From JAXGTO01 sp040774885 (GTDB lineage Bacteria; Actinomycetota; Coriobacteriia; Coriobacteriales; Eggerthellaceae): 11,142 nt of DNA. Below, in pieces: positions 1 to 6,158 of this stretch. Position numbers and translations under genes: made by a program. The DNA lies in NCBI GenBank assembly GCA_040774885.1, contig JAXGTO010000044.1, positions 1 to 11,142 on the forward strand. Direction: 5' to 3'. Under the pieces are notes generated by a model, which did no database searches, was not told where the DNA came from, and saw nothing but the letters and a program-made list of their open reading frames with translations. The first letter of the stretch is position 1, and every line of letters begins with the position of its first letter.

Positions 1-657
1 AGCCGCGCTGGTGCCGGCTAATTCGCCTATCAGCAACACGGGTATCCTGTTCCCGAACGTTTCCTTGACGCGATTGCGCAGCGCAGCGCAAACCTCTTGC
101 GCCTGTTCAGGCGTAGCAGTGCGGCCGGTTCCAATAGCCCAAATAGGCTCATATGCGATGACGCACCGTGCGACCTCGGAAGCGTCAAGACCGGCGAAGG
201 CAGCGTCGAACTGAGCACAGACGAATTGATCGGTGGTTCCCTCATCTCGCACCGAAAGCGACTCGCCGACGCACACGATGGGAGCCAGGCCGCCGGCTAG
301 GATCGCTTTCACTTTACGCGCAACCTGCTCGTCGGTTTCCCCGAACAACGTGCGCCGCTCGGAATGGCCCACTATGCACCAAGATGCTCCGGCTTCGGCG
401 ATCATGGGAACGGAGACCTCACCGGTGAAGGCGCCCGAATCCTCCCAATAGACATTCTGGGCACCTACCGCAACAGGCGCCTTGTCGAAATCGAGAACCG
501 TTTTAGCGGGCTTGAGGTCTATCGAGGGAACGCAAAGCACCACGTCGATGTCGCTCCAAGTATCTTCGCTCCTGTTGGAAATGGCTTGCGTGAGCACAAC
601 CGCCTCTGAAACGGTGTTGTTCATCTTCCAATTTCCCGCCATCATCTTAGTCCGCAT
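1..657 (-). CDS. tpiA: Triosephosphate isomerase, C-terminus cut by the window edge
   Basis: Triosephosphate isomerase interconverts dihydroxyacetone phosphate and glyceraldehyde 3-phosphate in the cytoplasm. The 219 visible codons run open to base 1, against about 250 for the family, so the last beta strands and the phosphate-binding YGGSV loop lie outside. Visible marks are the N-terminal AGNWKMN (active-site Asn9 and Lys11), the GHSERR motif with the catalytic-type histidine at residue 98, and YEPIWAIGTG with the catalytic base Glu170 followed by mobile loop 6. The ATG at 657 is chosen because AGNWKMN follows at once and an AAGGAG ribosome site lies at 664-669, overlapping the end of pgk. 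Only 10 bases separate it from the pgk stop, so it is the third gene of the gap-pgk-tpiA unit. After residue 200 the segment GNRIPVLLIGELAGTSAA looks about ten residues longer than the usual linker to the next strand. Identity is secure. Confidence 0.96.
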   Translation of the reverse strand, partial: MRTKMMAGNWKMNNTVSEAVVLTQAISNRSEDTWSDIDVVLCVPSIDLKPAKTVLDFDKAPVAVGAQNVYWEDSGAFTGEVSVPMIAEAGASWCIVGHSERRTLFGETDEQVARKVKAILAGGLAPIVCVGESLSVRDEGTTDQFVCAQFDAAFAGLDASEVARCVIAYEPIWAIGTGRTATPEQAQEVCAALRNRVKETFGNRIPVLLIGELAGTSAA

Positions 658-667
658 GCCGTACTCC

Positions 668-1849
668 TTATCTCAATGCTTCGACGCCGGGAAGCGCCGA
701 ACCCTGAACCAGCTCCATCGAGGCCCCGCCTCCGGTGGAGATGAATGTCATCTTGTCGCCCAGACCGAATTTGTTGACAGCAGCAACGCTGTCGCCGCCA
801 CCGATGATGGTATCACCGGAGCACTGCGCCACTGCTTTGGCGACCCCTTCGGTGCCGGCAGCGAATGCATCCATTTCAAAGACGCCCATGGGGCCGTTCC
901 AAAACACCGTTCCCGCATCTGCAATCGCCGCAGCGTAGCGCTCGGTGGTCTCAGGCCCGATATCAAGACCCATCATATCGTCGGGAATGGAGTCGACGGG
1001 AACCGTCTTATGCGCTGAGTCAGCCGCAAATCGGTCGGCAACCACCACATCGACGGGAAGCAGCAGATCAACGCCGCGCTCTTCGGCCTTGGCCATCATC
1101 TGGCGGGCCCTATCGACCCAATCCTCTTCCATCAAGCTGGTACCCACCGAATGGCCATTGGCAGCAATGAAAGTGAAGCACATGCCGCCGCCGATGATGA
1201 GCGTATCGACCTTGTCGATGAGCGCATCGATGACCGCAACCTTGTCAGAGACCTTGGAGCCTCCGAGGATGGCAACGAAGGGACGCTTAGGTGCAGCGAG
1301 CATACCGGTGAGCGTGTCCACCTCCTTGCGCATGAGGAACCCGGCGTACGCCGGCAAAAGGTGAGCAACGCCCTCAGTGGAAGCATGGGAGCGATGCGCG
1401 GTACCGAAAGCGTCATTGACATAGACCTGGCCCAGCGCGGCAAGCGAAGCAGCGAAGTCGGGATCGTTCTTCTTTTCGCGCTTGTCGAATCTGAGGTTTT
1501 CCAATAGCAGCACGCCACCGTCTTGAAGCTCGGCCGCTTTGGCCTGCGCATCCGGCCCAATAGTATCCGACGCGAAAACGACGGGGCGCCCGATCAGTTC
1601 GGAGAGGCGGCTTGCCGCAGGTTCGAGAGAGAAATCGGACTCGAATCCATCGCCAGAAGGCCGCCCGAGATGGCTCATGAGGATCACTTTCGCGCCATAA
1701 TCGACCAGATATTCGATGGTGGGAAGCGCCGCACGGATACGGGTATCGTCGGCAACAACCCCATTGGACACAGGGACATTGAAGTCGACACGGCACAAAA
1801 CGCGCTTGCCGGCCACATCGGCTTGGTCAATGGATTTGATTTGGGACAT
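668..1849 (-). CDS. pgk: Phosphoglycerate kinase
   Basis: Phosphoglycerate kinase transfers the acyl phosphate of 1,3-bisphosphoglycerate to ADP, the first ATP-yielding step of glycolysis. At 393 residues it has the normal bacterial length. The N-terminal substrate domain shows RVDFNVP (residues 20-26, with Arg20, Asp22 and Asn24), SHLGRP (59-64), LLLENLRF (114-121) and NDAFGTAHRSHAS (145-157). The C-terminal nucleotide domain shows GGSKVSDK (196-203), FWNGPMGVFE (316-325), GGGDS (350-354) and STGGGAS (371-377). All the substrate- and nucleotide-binding signatures I know for the family are present. The ATG at 1849 has an AGGAGG ribosome site at 1855-1860. It lies 51 bases downstream of gap, across a strong hairpin, and 10 bases upstream of tpiA. 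Confidence 0.98.
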   Translation of the reverse strand: MSQIKSIDQADVAGKRVLCRVDFNVPVSNGVVADDTRIRAALPTIEYLVDYGAKVILMSHLGRPSGDGFESDFSLEPAASRLSELIGRPVVFASDTIGPDAQAKAAELQDGGVLLLENLRFDKREKKNDPDFAASLAALGQVYVNDAFGTAHRSHASTEGVAHLLPAYAGFLMRKEVDTLTGMLAAPKRPFVAILGGSKVSDKVAVIDALIDKVDTLIIGGGMCFTFIAANGHSVGTSLMEEDWVDRARQMMAKAEERGVDLLLPVDVVVADRFAADSAHKTVPVDSIPDDMMGLDIGPETTERYAAAIADAGTVFWNGPMGVFEMDAFAAGTEGVAKAVAQCSGDTIIGGGDSVAAVNKFGLGDKMTFISTGGGASMELVQGSALPGVEALR

Positions 1850-1866
1850 CCTAGCCTCCTAAAAGG

Positions 1867-1893
1867 GAAACGCCGACGGTGAGTCGGCGTTTC
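1867..1893 (-). terminator. Intercistronic hairpin between gap and pgk (leaky terminator or RNA-stability element)
   Basis: A perfect 11-base-pair inverted repeat, arms 1867-1877 and 1883-1893, encloses a 5-base loop. Read on the minus strand the stem is followed only by CCTTTT, so the U-run is short and interrupted. Because pgk and tpiA follow in the same direction, a complete stop of transcription is unlikely. Partial termination, or protection of the upstream gap message from 3'-to-5' decay, fits better. The structure is seen directly; its function is inference. Confidence 0.6.
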
Positions 1894-1900
1894 GGAACTT

Positions 1901-2902
1901 TTACAGCAGAATCTTTGCAAGGTCCTTGACGCGATTGGAATAGCCCCACTCATTGTCATACCAGCTGATGCATTTGACGAAATTGCTCTTCTCGCCCATC
2001 ACCATGGTGAGCTTGCTATCGAAGATCGAAGAGTGCGGATTGCCCACGACGTCGATGGAGACGATGGGGTCTTCGGTGTACTCGAGAATGCCTTTCATGG
2101 GGCCCTCTGCTGCAGCCTTCATGGCCGCATTGATCTCGTCGATGGTGGTTTCACGACCGAGCTCGACGGTGAGGTCGACCATGGAGCCATCGGGAGTCGG
2201 AACGCGCGTTGCGAAGCCATCGAGCTTACCCTTGAGTTCGGGCAGCACCAAAGCCACGGCGCGAGCGGCACCGGTAGTGGTCGGAATCATGGACATGCTG
2301 GCTGCACGGGCACGACGGAGGTCGGAATGCGGGAGATCCAAGATCTTCTGGTCGTTGGTGAAAGCATGAATGGTATTCATGAAGCCGCGCTCAACGCCGA
2401 ACGTATCGAGCAGCACCTTGGCAAACGGAGCCAGGCAGTTGGTCGTGCAAGAAGCATTGGAGATGATGTTGTGCTTGGCAGGGTCGTAGAGATGGTCGTT
2501 AACGCCCATCACGATGGTGATGTCCTCGTTTTTGCCGGGAGCCGAGATGATGACCTTCTTGGCGCCTGCATCGATATGCTTCTGAGCGTCATGGGCGTCA
2601 CGGAAGAAACCGGTGGATTCGACAACGACATCGACGCCGAGCTCGCCCCACGGAAGATCGGCAGGGTCGCGCTGCGAAAGCACCTTCACGGGGATGCCAT
2701 CGGCGACGAAGCCATCATCGGTCACTTCTACCGTGTCGAAAGCGCGGCCATGAACGGAATCGTATTTGAGAAGATGGGCCATGGTGGGGATGTCGCCCAA
2801 GTCATTGACCGCAACCACTTGCAAATCGGGGTCTTTGGCCATCGCCCTGAAAACCAGACGTCCGATTCGCCCGAAGCCGTTGATTCCTACCTTGGTTGCC
2901 AT
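1901..2902 (-). CDS. gap: Glyceraldehyde-3-phosphate dehydrogenase, NAD type
   Basis: This enzyme oxidises glyceraldehyde 3-phosphate with NAD+ and phosphate to 1,3-bisphosphoglycerate. The 333-residue protein has the Rossmann start KVGINGFGRIGR (residues 4-15), AVNDLGD with Asp34 at the position that favours NAD, the active site NASCTTNC with catalytic Cys152, the partner His179, and LPHSDLRRARAA (190-201) as in glycolytic NAD-dependent forms. The C-terminal WYDNEWGYSNRV (314-325) is intact. The reading frame is open back to an ATG at 2944, but I choose the ATG at 2902: family proteins start within a few residues of KVGINGFGRIGR, an AAGGGG ribosome site lies at 2909-2914, and the upstream ATG overlaps a TATAAT box. 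It heads the gap-pgk-tpiA unit, 237 bases downstream of whiA. The conserved cysteine, histidine and aspartate argue for a catalytic glycolytic enzyme rather than the NADP anabolic GapB type. Confidence 0.97.
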   Translation of the reverse strand: MATKVGINGFGRIGRLVFRAMAKDPDLQVVAVNDLGDIPTMAHLLKYDSVHGRAFDTVEVTDDGFVADGIPVKVLSQRDPADLPWGELGVDVVVESTGFFRDAHDAQKHIDAGAKKVIISAPGKNEDITIVMGVNDHLYDPAKHNIISNASCTTNCLAPFAKVLLDTFGVERGFMNTIHAFTNDQKILDLPHSDLRRARAASMSMIPTTTGAARAVALVLPELKGKLDGFATRVPTPDGSMVDLTVELGRETTIDEINAAMKAAAEGPMKGILEYTEDPIVSIDVVGNPHSSIFDSKLTMVMGEKSNFVKCISWYDNEWGYSNRVKDLAKILL

Positions 2903-2942
2903 GTAGAGCCCCTTTCGTAGAATGGATCGCTTGCTGCCATGC

Positions 2943-2948
2943 ATTATA
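2943..2948 (-). promoter_or_regulatory. Probable -10 box of the gap-pgk-tpiA promoter
   Basis: The minus strand carries a perfect TATAAT here, about 40 bases upstream of the gap start codon. This predicts a 5' leader of roughly 30-35 bases. I could not find a good -35 hexamer 16-18 bases upstream, so either an activator helps or the core promoter is weak. The rest of the 237-base whiA-gap interval (2903-3139) shows no open frame I believe in, no convincing terminator after whiA, and no riboswitch that I recognise. Read-through from whiA therefore remains possible. Confidence 0.55.
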
Positions 2949-3139
2949 GATTGCTTGCCGCATCAGGTTCGCATTCGAAACGTTACCACATCAAAAGCGC
3001 AGCGCCGATGGGCACTGTCTGCCATTTTAGCCGTTGGAAAGATCTAATGAGGCGAGGTACGACCGAGCGGTTCATTGAGCGCAGCAGCGGAGCATAAACG
3101 CATCATGCATCGAATATTAGCGCCGTCGGCACAAATCGA

Positions 3140-4078
3140 TCAGCTGTTAGGTCCTTTGGCCTCGGCCGCAAGCTGTTCGATGCGACGGATGCGATGGTAA
3201 ACGGCGGACTTGGAAAGCGGCGGGTCAGCCTTTTGCCCCAACTCCTTGATGGTTGCATCGGGATTCGACACGCGCAGCCGAATGAACTGCTGAAGAGCCG
3301 GAGGAAGATTCTCGAGACCGAAATGATCAACGACAGTGCGAATCGCCATGATCTGCTCTACGCTGGCCTCGGCGCTCTTGGCCTGATTGGCAACCTCGGC
3401 ATTGACCCGTCGATTCACATCGTTGCGAACGCTTTTGTATACCCGTTCGTTTTCCATCTTCAAAGCACTCTGATGCGCACCGGTCATCGCCAAGAATTCC
3501 GATATGGCGGTTCCGCTTTTCAGATAAACGATATGGCTGGACCTTCGAGCCATAACGCGGGCGTGGATGTCCCGATCTTCCATGAGGGCAACGATGCCTT
3601 CGGCCAATTCAGCCGATTCCACCGTAATCTCGAAATGAAAGTCGCCACGAGGCTCGGCAATGAAACCGCTGCCCAAAAAAGCACCTCTGAGATAGGCCGC
3701 TGCGCAACATTGCTTTCGAACGAGATCCGCATCGATGCCCATCTCTATACCCTGTTCGCCCAATACACCCAGATCATGCAGCGCTTCGTCAAGCCCAGGC
3801 TGCAAAGGTACGCTGATGAGGTAGTTGGGCGTTTTATGCAATACGCTGCGGCGCATGGTGAGCTCGGTTTTCAGATGGTAAAGACCGTGGACCAGGCGAA
3901 CCACCTGACGGGCGACGTTGGGAGAATCAGTGGCTACTTCCACATGATAGCGACCATTGCCGCTGAACGACAGGGTCCCCTCAATGCGGATGAGGGCAGC
4001 CAGCATGGCTCGATCGCAATGAGAGCAAGACGGCTGGACACGCGCCAGCTCGTCTTTCACATCCGCGGTGAACGACAT
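3140..4078 (-). CDS. whiA: Sporulation and cell-division regulator WhiA
   Basis: WhiA is a DNA-binding regulator that combines a degenerate LAGLIDADG homing-endonuclease fold with a C-terminal helix-turn-helix. In Streptomyces it switches on division genes for sporulation; in non-sporulating Gram-positives it affects cell division and metabolism. The 312 residues show the N-terminal CSHCDRAMLAALIRIEGTL (residues 18-36), the LAGLIDADG-derived YLRGAFLGSGFI (129-140) without endonuclease acidic residues, and a C-terminal segment with NAEVANQAKS (226-235), GLENLPPALQQFIRLR (254-269), and NPDATIKELGQ followed by LSKSAVYHRIRRI (288-300), the HTH recognition region. The ATG at 4078 lies inside the end of yvcK, giving a 22-base overlap, with a GGGAG ribosome site at 4089-4093. 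It closes the uvrC-rapZ-yvcK-whiA block. The first cysteine pair (Cys18, Cys21) could be structural. Confidence 0.96.
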   Translation of the reverse strand: MSFTADVKDELARVQPSCSHCDRAMLAALIRIEGTLSFSGNGRYHVEVATDSPNVARQVVRLVHGLYHLKTELTMRRSVLHKTPNYLISVPLQPGLDEALHDLGVLGEQGIEMGIDADLVRKQCCAAAYLRGAFLGSGFIAEPRGDFHFEITVESAELAEGIVALMEDRDIHARVMARRSSHIVYLKSGTAISEFLAMTGAHQSALKMENERVYKSVRNDVNRRVNAEVANQAKSAEASVEQIMAIRTVVDHFGLENLPPALQQFIRLRVSNPDATIKELGQKADPPLSKSAVYHRIRRIEQLAAEAKGPNS

Positions 4079-5178
4079 AGCTTCAAAACTCCCGTGAGCG
4101 CTTCGCGAAGCGCAATGGGATCGTGCCAGGTCGGTCGAATTGGATCGACCAGATTGCGCGCGACCACTACCGGGCCCTCAGCCTGAATGGCACGTGCGTC
4201 CTCATAGGTGATGGCGACAGGACGAATCCCCGCAGCAGCGTAAGCTTCAACGGCAGGGTCGGGCGAAACGGAGGACTCAGGACCGGCCGCAGATTCAAAA
4301 GAGGCAGATTGCACCATCATGGGATGCAGCGGGTTGGCAGTGTGCAGCAACACGTAGTCAAGATGGCCGCGCATGCCATGGTTAAGCAAAGCCTCGACGT
4401 GTTCCTTGGCTGTGAGCCCCCAGGTTTCTCCCTGCATGTCGGCCAAGCTGCAGACGAACACGGTGCGTCCGCGCGAAGAGGAAATGGCATCGATGACGCC
4501 CGGAACCAGCAGATTGGGAATGATTGAAGTGAACAGCGAACCCGGGCCGAGCACGATGAGATCGGCATCGCGAATGGCCTCAAGCGCGGGAGAATACGAC
4601 GTGCCGACATGCGGTTCCTTGAGCCAGACGCGTTGCAGCGCGGTCGAAGAATGGGATATGGCCGACTGCCCTTCAATCACGCTGCCGTCACGCGTCATCC
4701 CGCACAGAACCACTTTGTCAAGCGTGGAAGGATAAACGTTGCCGCGGGCATGGAGAAGGTCTTCGCAAATGGCAATTGCCGAGGGGAAAGATCCTGTCGC
4801 TTCTTCAAGCGCACTGAGCATCAGGTTTCCCAACGTGTGGTTCTGGGCAAAATCGAAACGGTATTTGAATGCCTTGGTAAGCGGGTCATTGGAGTCGGAA
4901 GCGAAGGCGGCAAGGCATTTGCGGACATCGCCCGGTGGCGTGACGTTGGCCTCTTCGCGCAATATGCCGGTAGAACCCCCATCATCGGCCATGGCCACAA
5001 CGGCAGACGTCTCGAGCCCCATGCTCAGCAGCGTGCGAATGGACATGGGAGCCCCCGTGCCGCCGCCGATGACGACAGCAGTCGCATGGGCGCCTGAAGG
5101 AATGACGGGAAGCACGTTTTTTATACGCGCGAATGCCGCAGTACCCGAAGGGTCTGAATGGAAAGGATGGATGCTCAT
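4057..5178 (-). CDS. yvcK: Gluconeogenesis factor YvcK (UDP-sugar-binding, CofD-like)
   Basis: YvcK proteins belong to the CofD / 2-phospho-L-lactate transferase fold family. In Bacillus and mycobacteria they are needed for growth on gluconeogenic carbon sources and for normal cell-wall synthesis, and they bind UDP-sugars. This 373-residue copy has the phosphate-binding start AVVIGGGTGAP (residues 34-44), ADDGGSTGILR (64-74), PPGDVRKCLAA (81-91), HTLGNLMLSALEE (114-126) and the hallmark LIVLGPGSLFTSIIPNLLVP (207-226). A QGETWGLTAKEHV stretch follows (249-261). Its first 32 residues are an extension before the core. Start and stop are bracketed by overlaps: the ATG shares an ATGA with the rapZ stop at 5175-5178, and the 3' end overlaps whiA by 22 bases. 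The classical HSLGN is HTLGN here, a conservative change. Function is by family, not direct evidence. Confidence 0.95.
   Translation of the reverse strand: MSIHPFHSDPSGTAAFARIKNVLPVIPSGAHATAVVIGGGTGAPMSIRTLLSMGLETSAVVAMADDGGSTGILREEANVTPPGDVRKCLAAFASDSNDPLTKAFKYRFDFAQNHTLGNLMLSALEEATGSFPSAIAICEDLLHARGNVYPSTLDKVVLCGMTRDGSVIEGQSAISHSSTALQRVWLKEPHVGTSYSPALEAIRDADLIVLGPGSLFTSIIPNLLVPGVIDAISSSRGRTVFVCSLADMQGETWGLTAKEHVEALLNHGMRGHLDYVLLHTANPLHPMMVQSASFESAAGPESSVSPDPAVEAYAAAGIRPVAITYEDARAIQAEGPVVVARNLVDPIRPTWHDPIALREALTGVLKLCRSPRM
4098..4113. repeat. Perfect 16-base palindrome at the end of yvcK, just before the whiA ribosome site
   Basis: The sequence GCGCTTCGCGAAGCGC is self-complementary over all 16 bases. 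It lies within the last coding part of yvcK and ends 4 bases upstream, in transcription order, of the GGGAG that serves whiA. It encodes part of an ordinary helix (ALREALTG), so it may be coincidence of GC-rich codons. It could also fold in the mRNA or bind a dimeric protein. Confidence 0.35.
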
Positions 5179-6158
5179 CGAGCCTCGACCTCCGGCTTGA
5201 CGGGCTCAAGCGTTTCGGCCAAAGGAAGGTCGCGATGGGTCACATCGACGTGATAGCCCAGCTGCTTCAGATACGAACCGGTCACCTCTGCCAGGCAAAC
5301 GCTTCGATGCTGGCCGCCCGTGCAGCCGACGGCGATAGCGAGTTGCTGCTTGCCCTCGGAAACGTATCCGGGCATGACGCATGCCAACAGACTCTCCCAG
5401 CAACGCAGGAATTCCTTGGTCTCGCTACGTTTCATGACATAATCGCGCACGGGAACATCAAGACCCGTAAGGCGACGAAGATCGGGTTCGTAAAACGGAT
5501 TGGGAAGGAAGCGGACGTCGATGACGATATCGGCATCGAGGGCGGCACCGTGTTTGAACCCGAACGAATAGACAACGACGTTGAGTCCCGATTGGGCTGA
5601 TTCCTTGGAAAAACGCTCACGCAATTCCTGTCGCAGCTGAATGGGCTTTTTGCCCGTGGTATCGATGACGGTATCGGCCATATCGAGCAAATCAGCCAAG
5701 AGCTCGCGCTCTTTTTGAATGCCCTGAGAAAGGGTCATCTTGCTGTCGACGCACATGGGATGACGACGACGGCTGGCCTTGTAACGTGCGAGCAACGCGT
5801 CATCCGCAGCATCCAGGAACATGACGCGATACGAAACACCCGCTTCTTTGAGATGGCCGAGTTCTTTGGCGAGCTGTTGGAAATACGCGCGATTGCGTGC
5901 ATCGCAGACAACGGCCAACTTGCGCATCTGCTCGCCCTGCCCGGGGATATTGGCCAAAGAGACCAAGTTCATGATGAGAGAAGGCGGAAGGTTGTCGATG
6001 CAGAAATAGCCCAGATCTTCGAAGGTGTGCATGGCCTCGGTACGACCGGCACCGCTCATGCCGGTGATGATGATGAGATCGGGACCCGCCTGATCGCACG
6101 CACCCGTCGAATCCTCGCATTGAGGCTCTTGATCGATTTTGTTCTCAGCGCTCTCCAT
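5175..6158 (-). CDS. rapZ: RapZ / YvcJ family P-loop nucleotide-binding protein
   Basis: RapZ is an NTP-binding protein. In enterobacteria it acts as an RNase adaptor that senses glucosamine 6-phosphate and directs decay of the small RNA GlmZ; in Gram-positives (YvcJ) its target is unclear. The 327-residue form carries a Walker A at residues 33-40, GMSGAGRT, followed by FEDLGYFCIDNLPP (46-59). The C-terminal sensor/RNA-binding domain has YSFGFKHGA (197-205), DVRFLPNPF (214-222) and the signature GCTGGQHRS (278-286). The usual Walker A lysine is arginine 39, which I recall as typical of actinobacterial members. The frame is open back to 6251, but I choose the ATG at 6158: it has a GGAGAGGA ribosome site just upstream, overlaps the uvrC end by only 14 bases, and leaves a 26-residue acidic tail before the core. 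The stop overlaps the yvcK start by 4 bases. Confidence 0.94.
   Translation of the reverse strand: MESAENKIDQEPQCEDSTGACDQAGPDLIIITGMSGAGRTEAMHTFEDLGYFCIDNLPPSLIMNLVSLANIPGQGEQMRKLAVVCDARNRAYFQQLAKELGHLKEAGVSYRVMFLDAADDALLARYKASRRRHPMCVDSKMTLSQGIQKERELLADLLDMADTVIDTTGKKPIQLRQELRERFSKESAQSGLNVVVYSFGFKHGAALDADIVIDVRFLPNPFYEPDLRRLTGLDVPVRDYVMKRSETKEFLRCWESLLACVMPGYVSEGKQQLAIAVGCTGGQHRSVCLAEVTGSYLKQLGYHVDVTHRDLPLAETLEPVKPEVEAR

Noticed and set aside
2033..2920. A 295-codon plus-strand frame antisense to gap
   Set aside because: It covers a gap gene whose active site and cofactor motifs are intact, and its composition (H, G, D, V rich) is that of a complementary-strand artefact.
2903..2944. N-terminal extension of Gap from an upstream ATG at 2944
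   Set aside because: The extension would put the -10 box inside the coding region and add 14 residues before the universal start of the Rossmann fold. The ATG at 2902 has its own ribosome site.
3060..3139. A possible terminator or small RNA downstream of whiA
   Set aside because: I looked for stems on both strands. Only short or loopless inverted repeats appear (for example around GCCGACGGC), with no U-run, so I cannot support a terminator or RNA gene.
3700..3740. WhiA as an active homing endonuclease because of its LAGLIDADG-like fold
   Set aside because: The motif region reads YLRGAFLGSGFI and lacks the acidic catalytic residue. This is the normal state of WhiA, which is a transcription factor, so there is no mobile-element signal here.
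3194..4186. A 330-codon plus-strand frame antisense to whiA
   Set aside because: WhiA is unmistakable on the other strand from its N-terminal, LAGLIDADG-like and helix-turn-helix motifs. The plus-strand product has no recognisable domain and runs over the overlapping yvcK end, so it is a codon-bias shadow.
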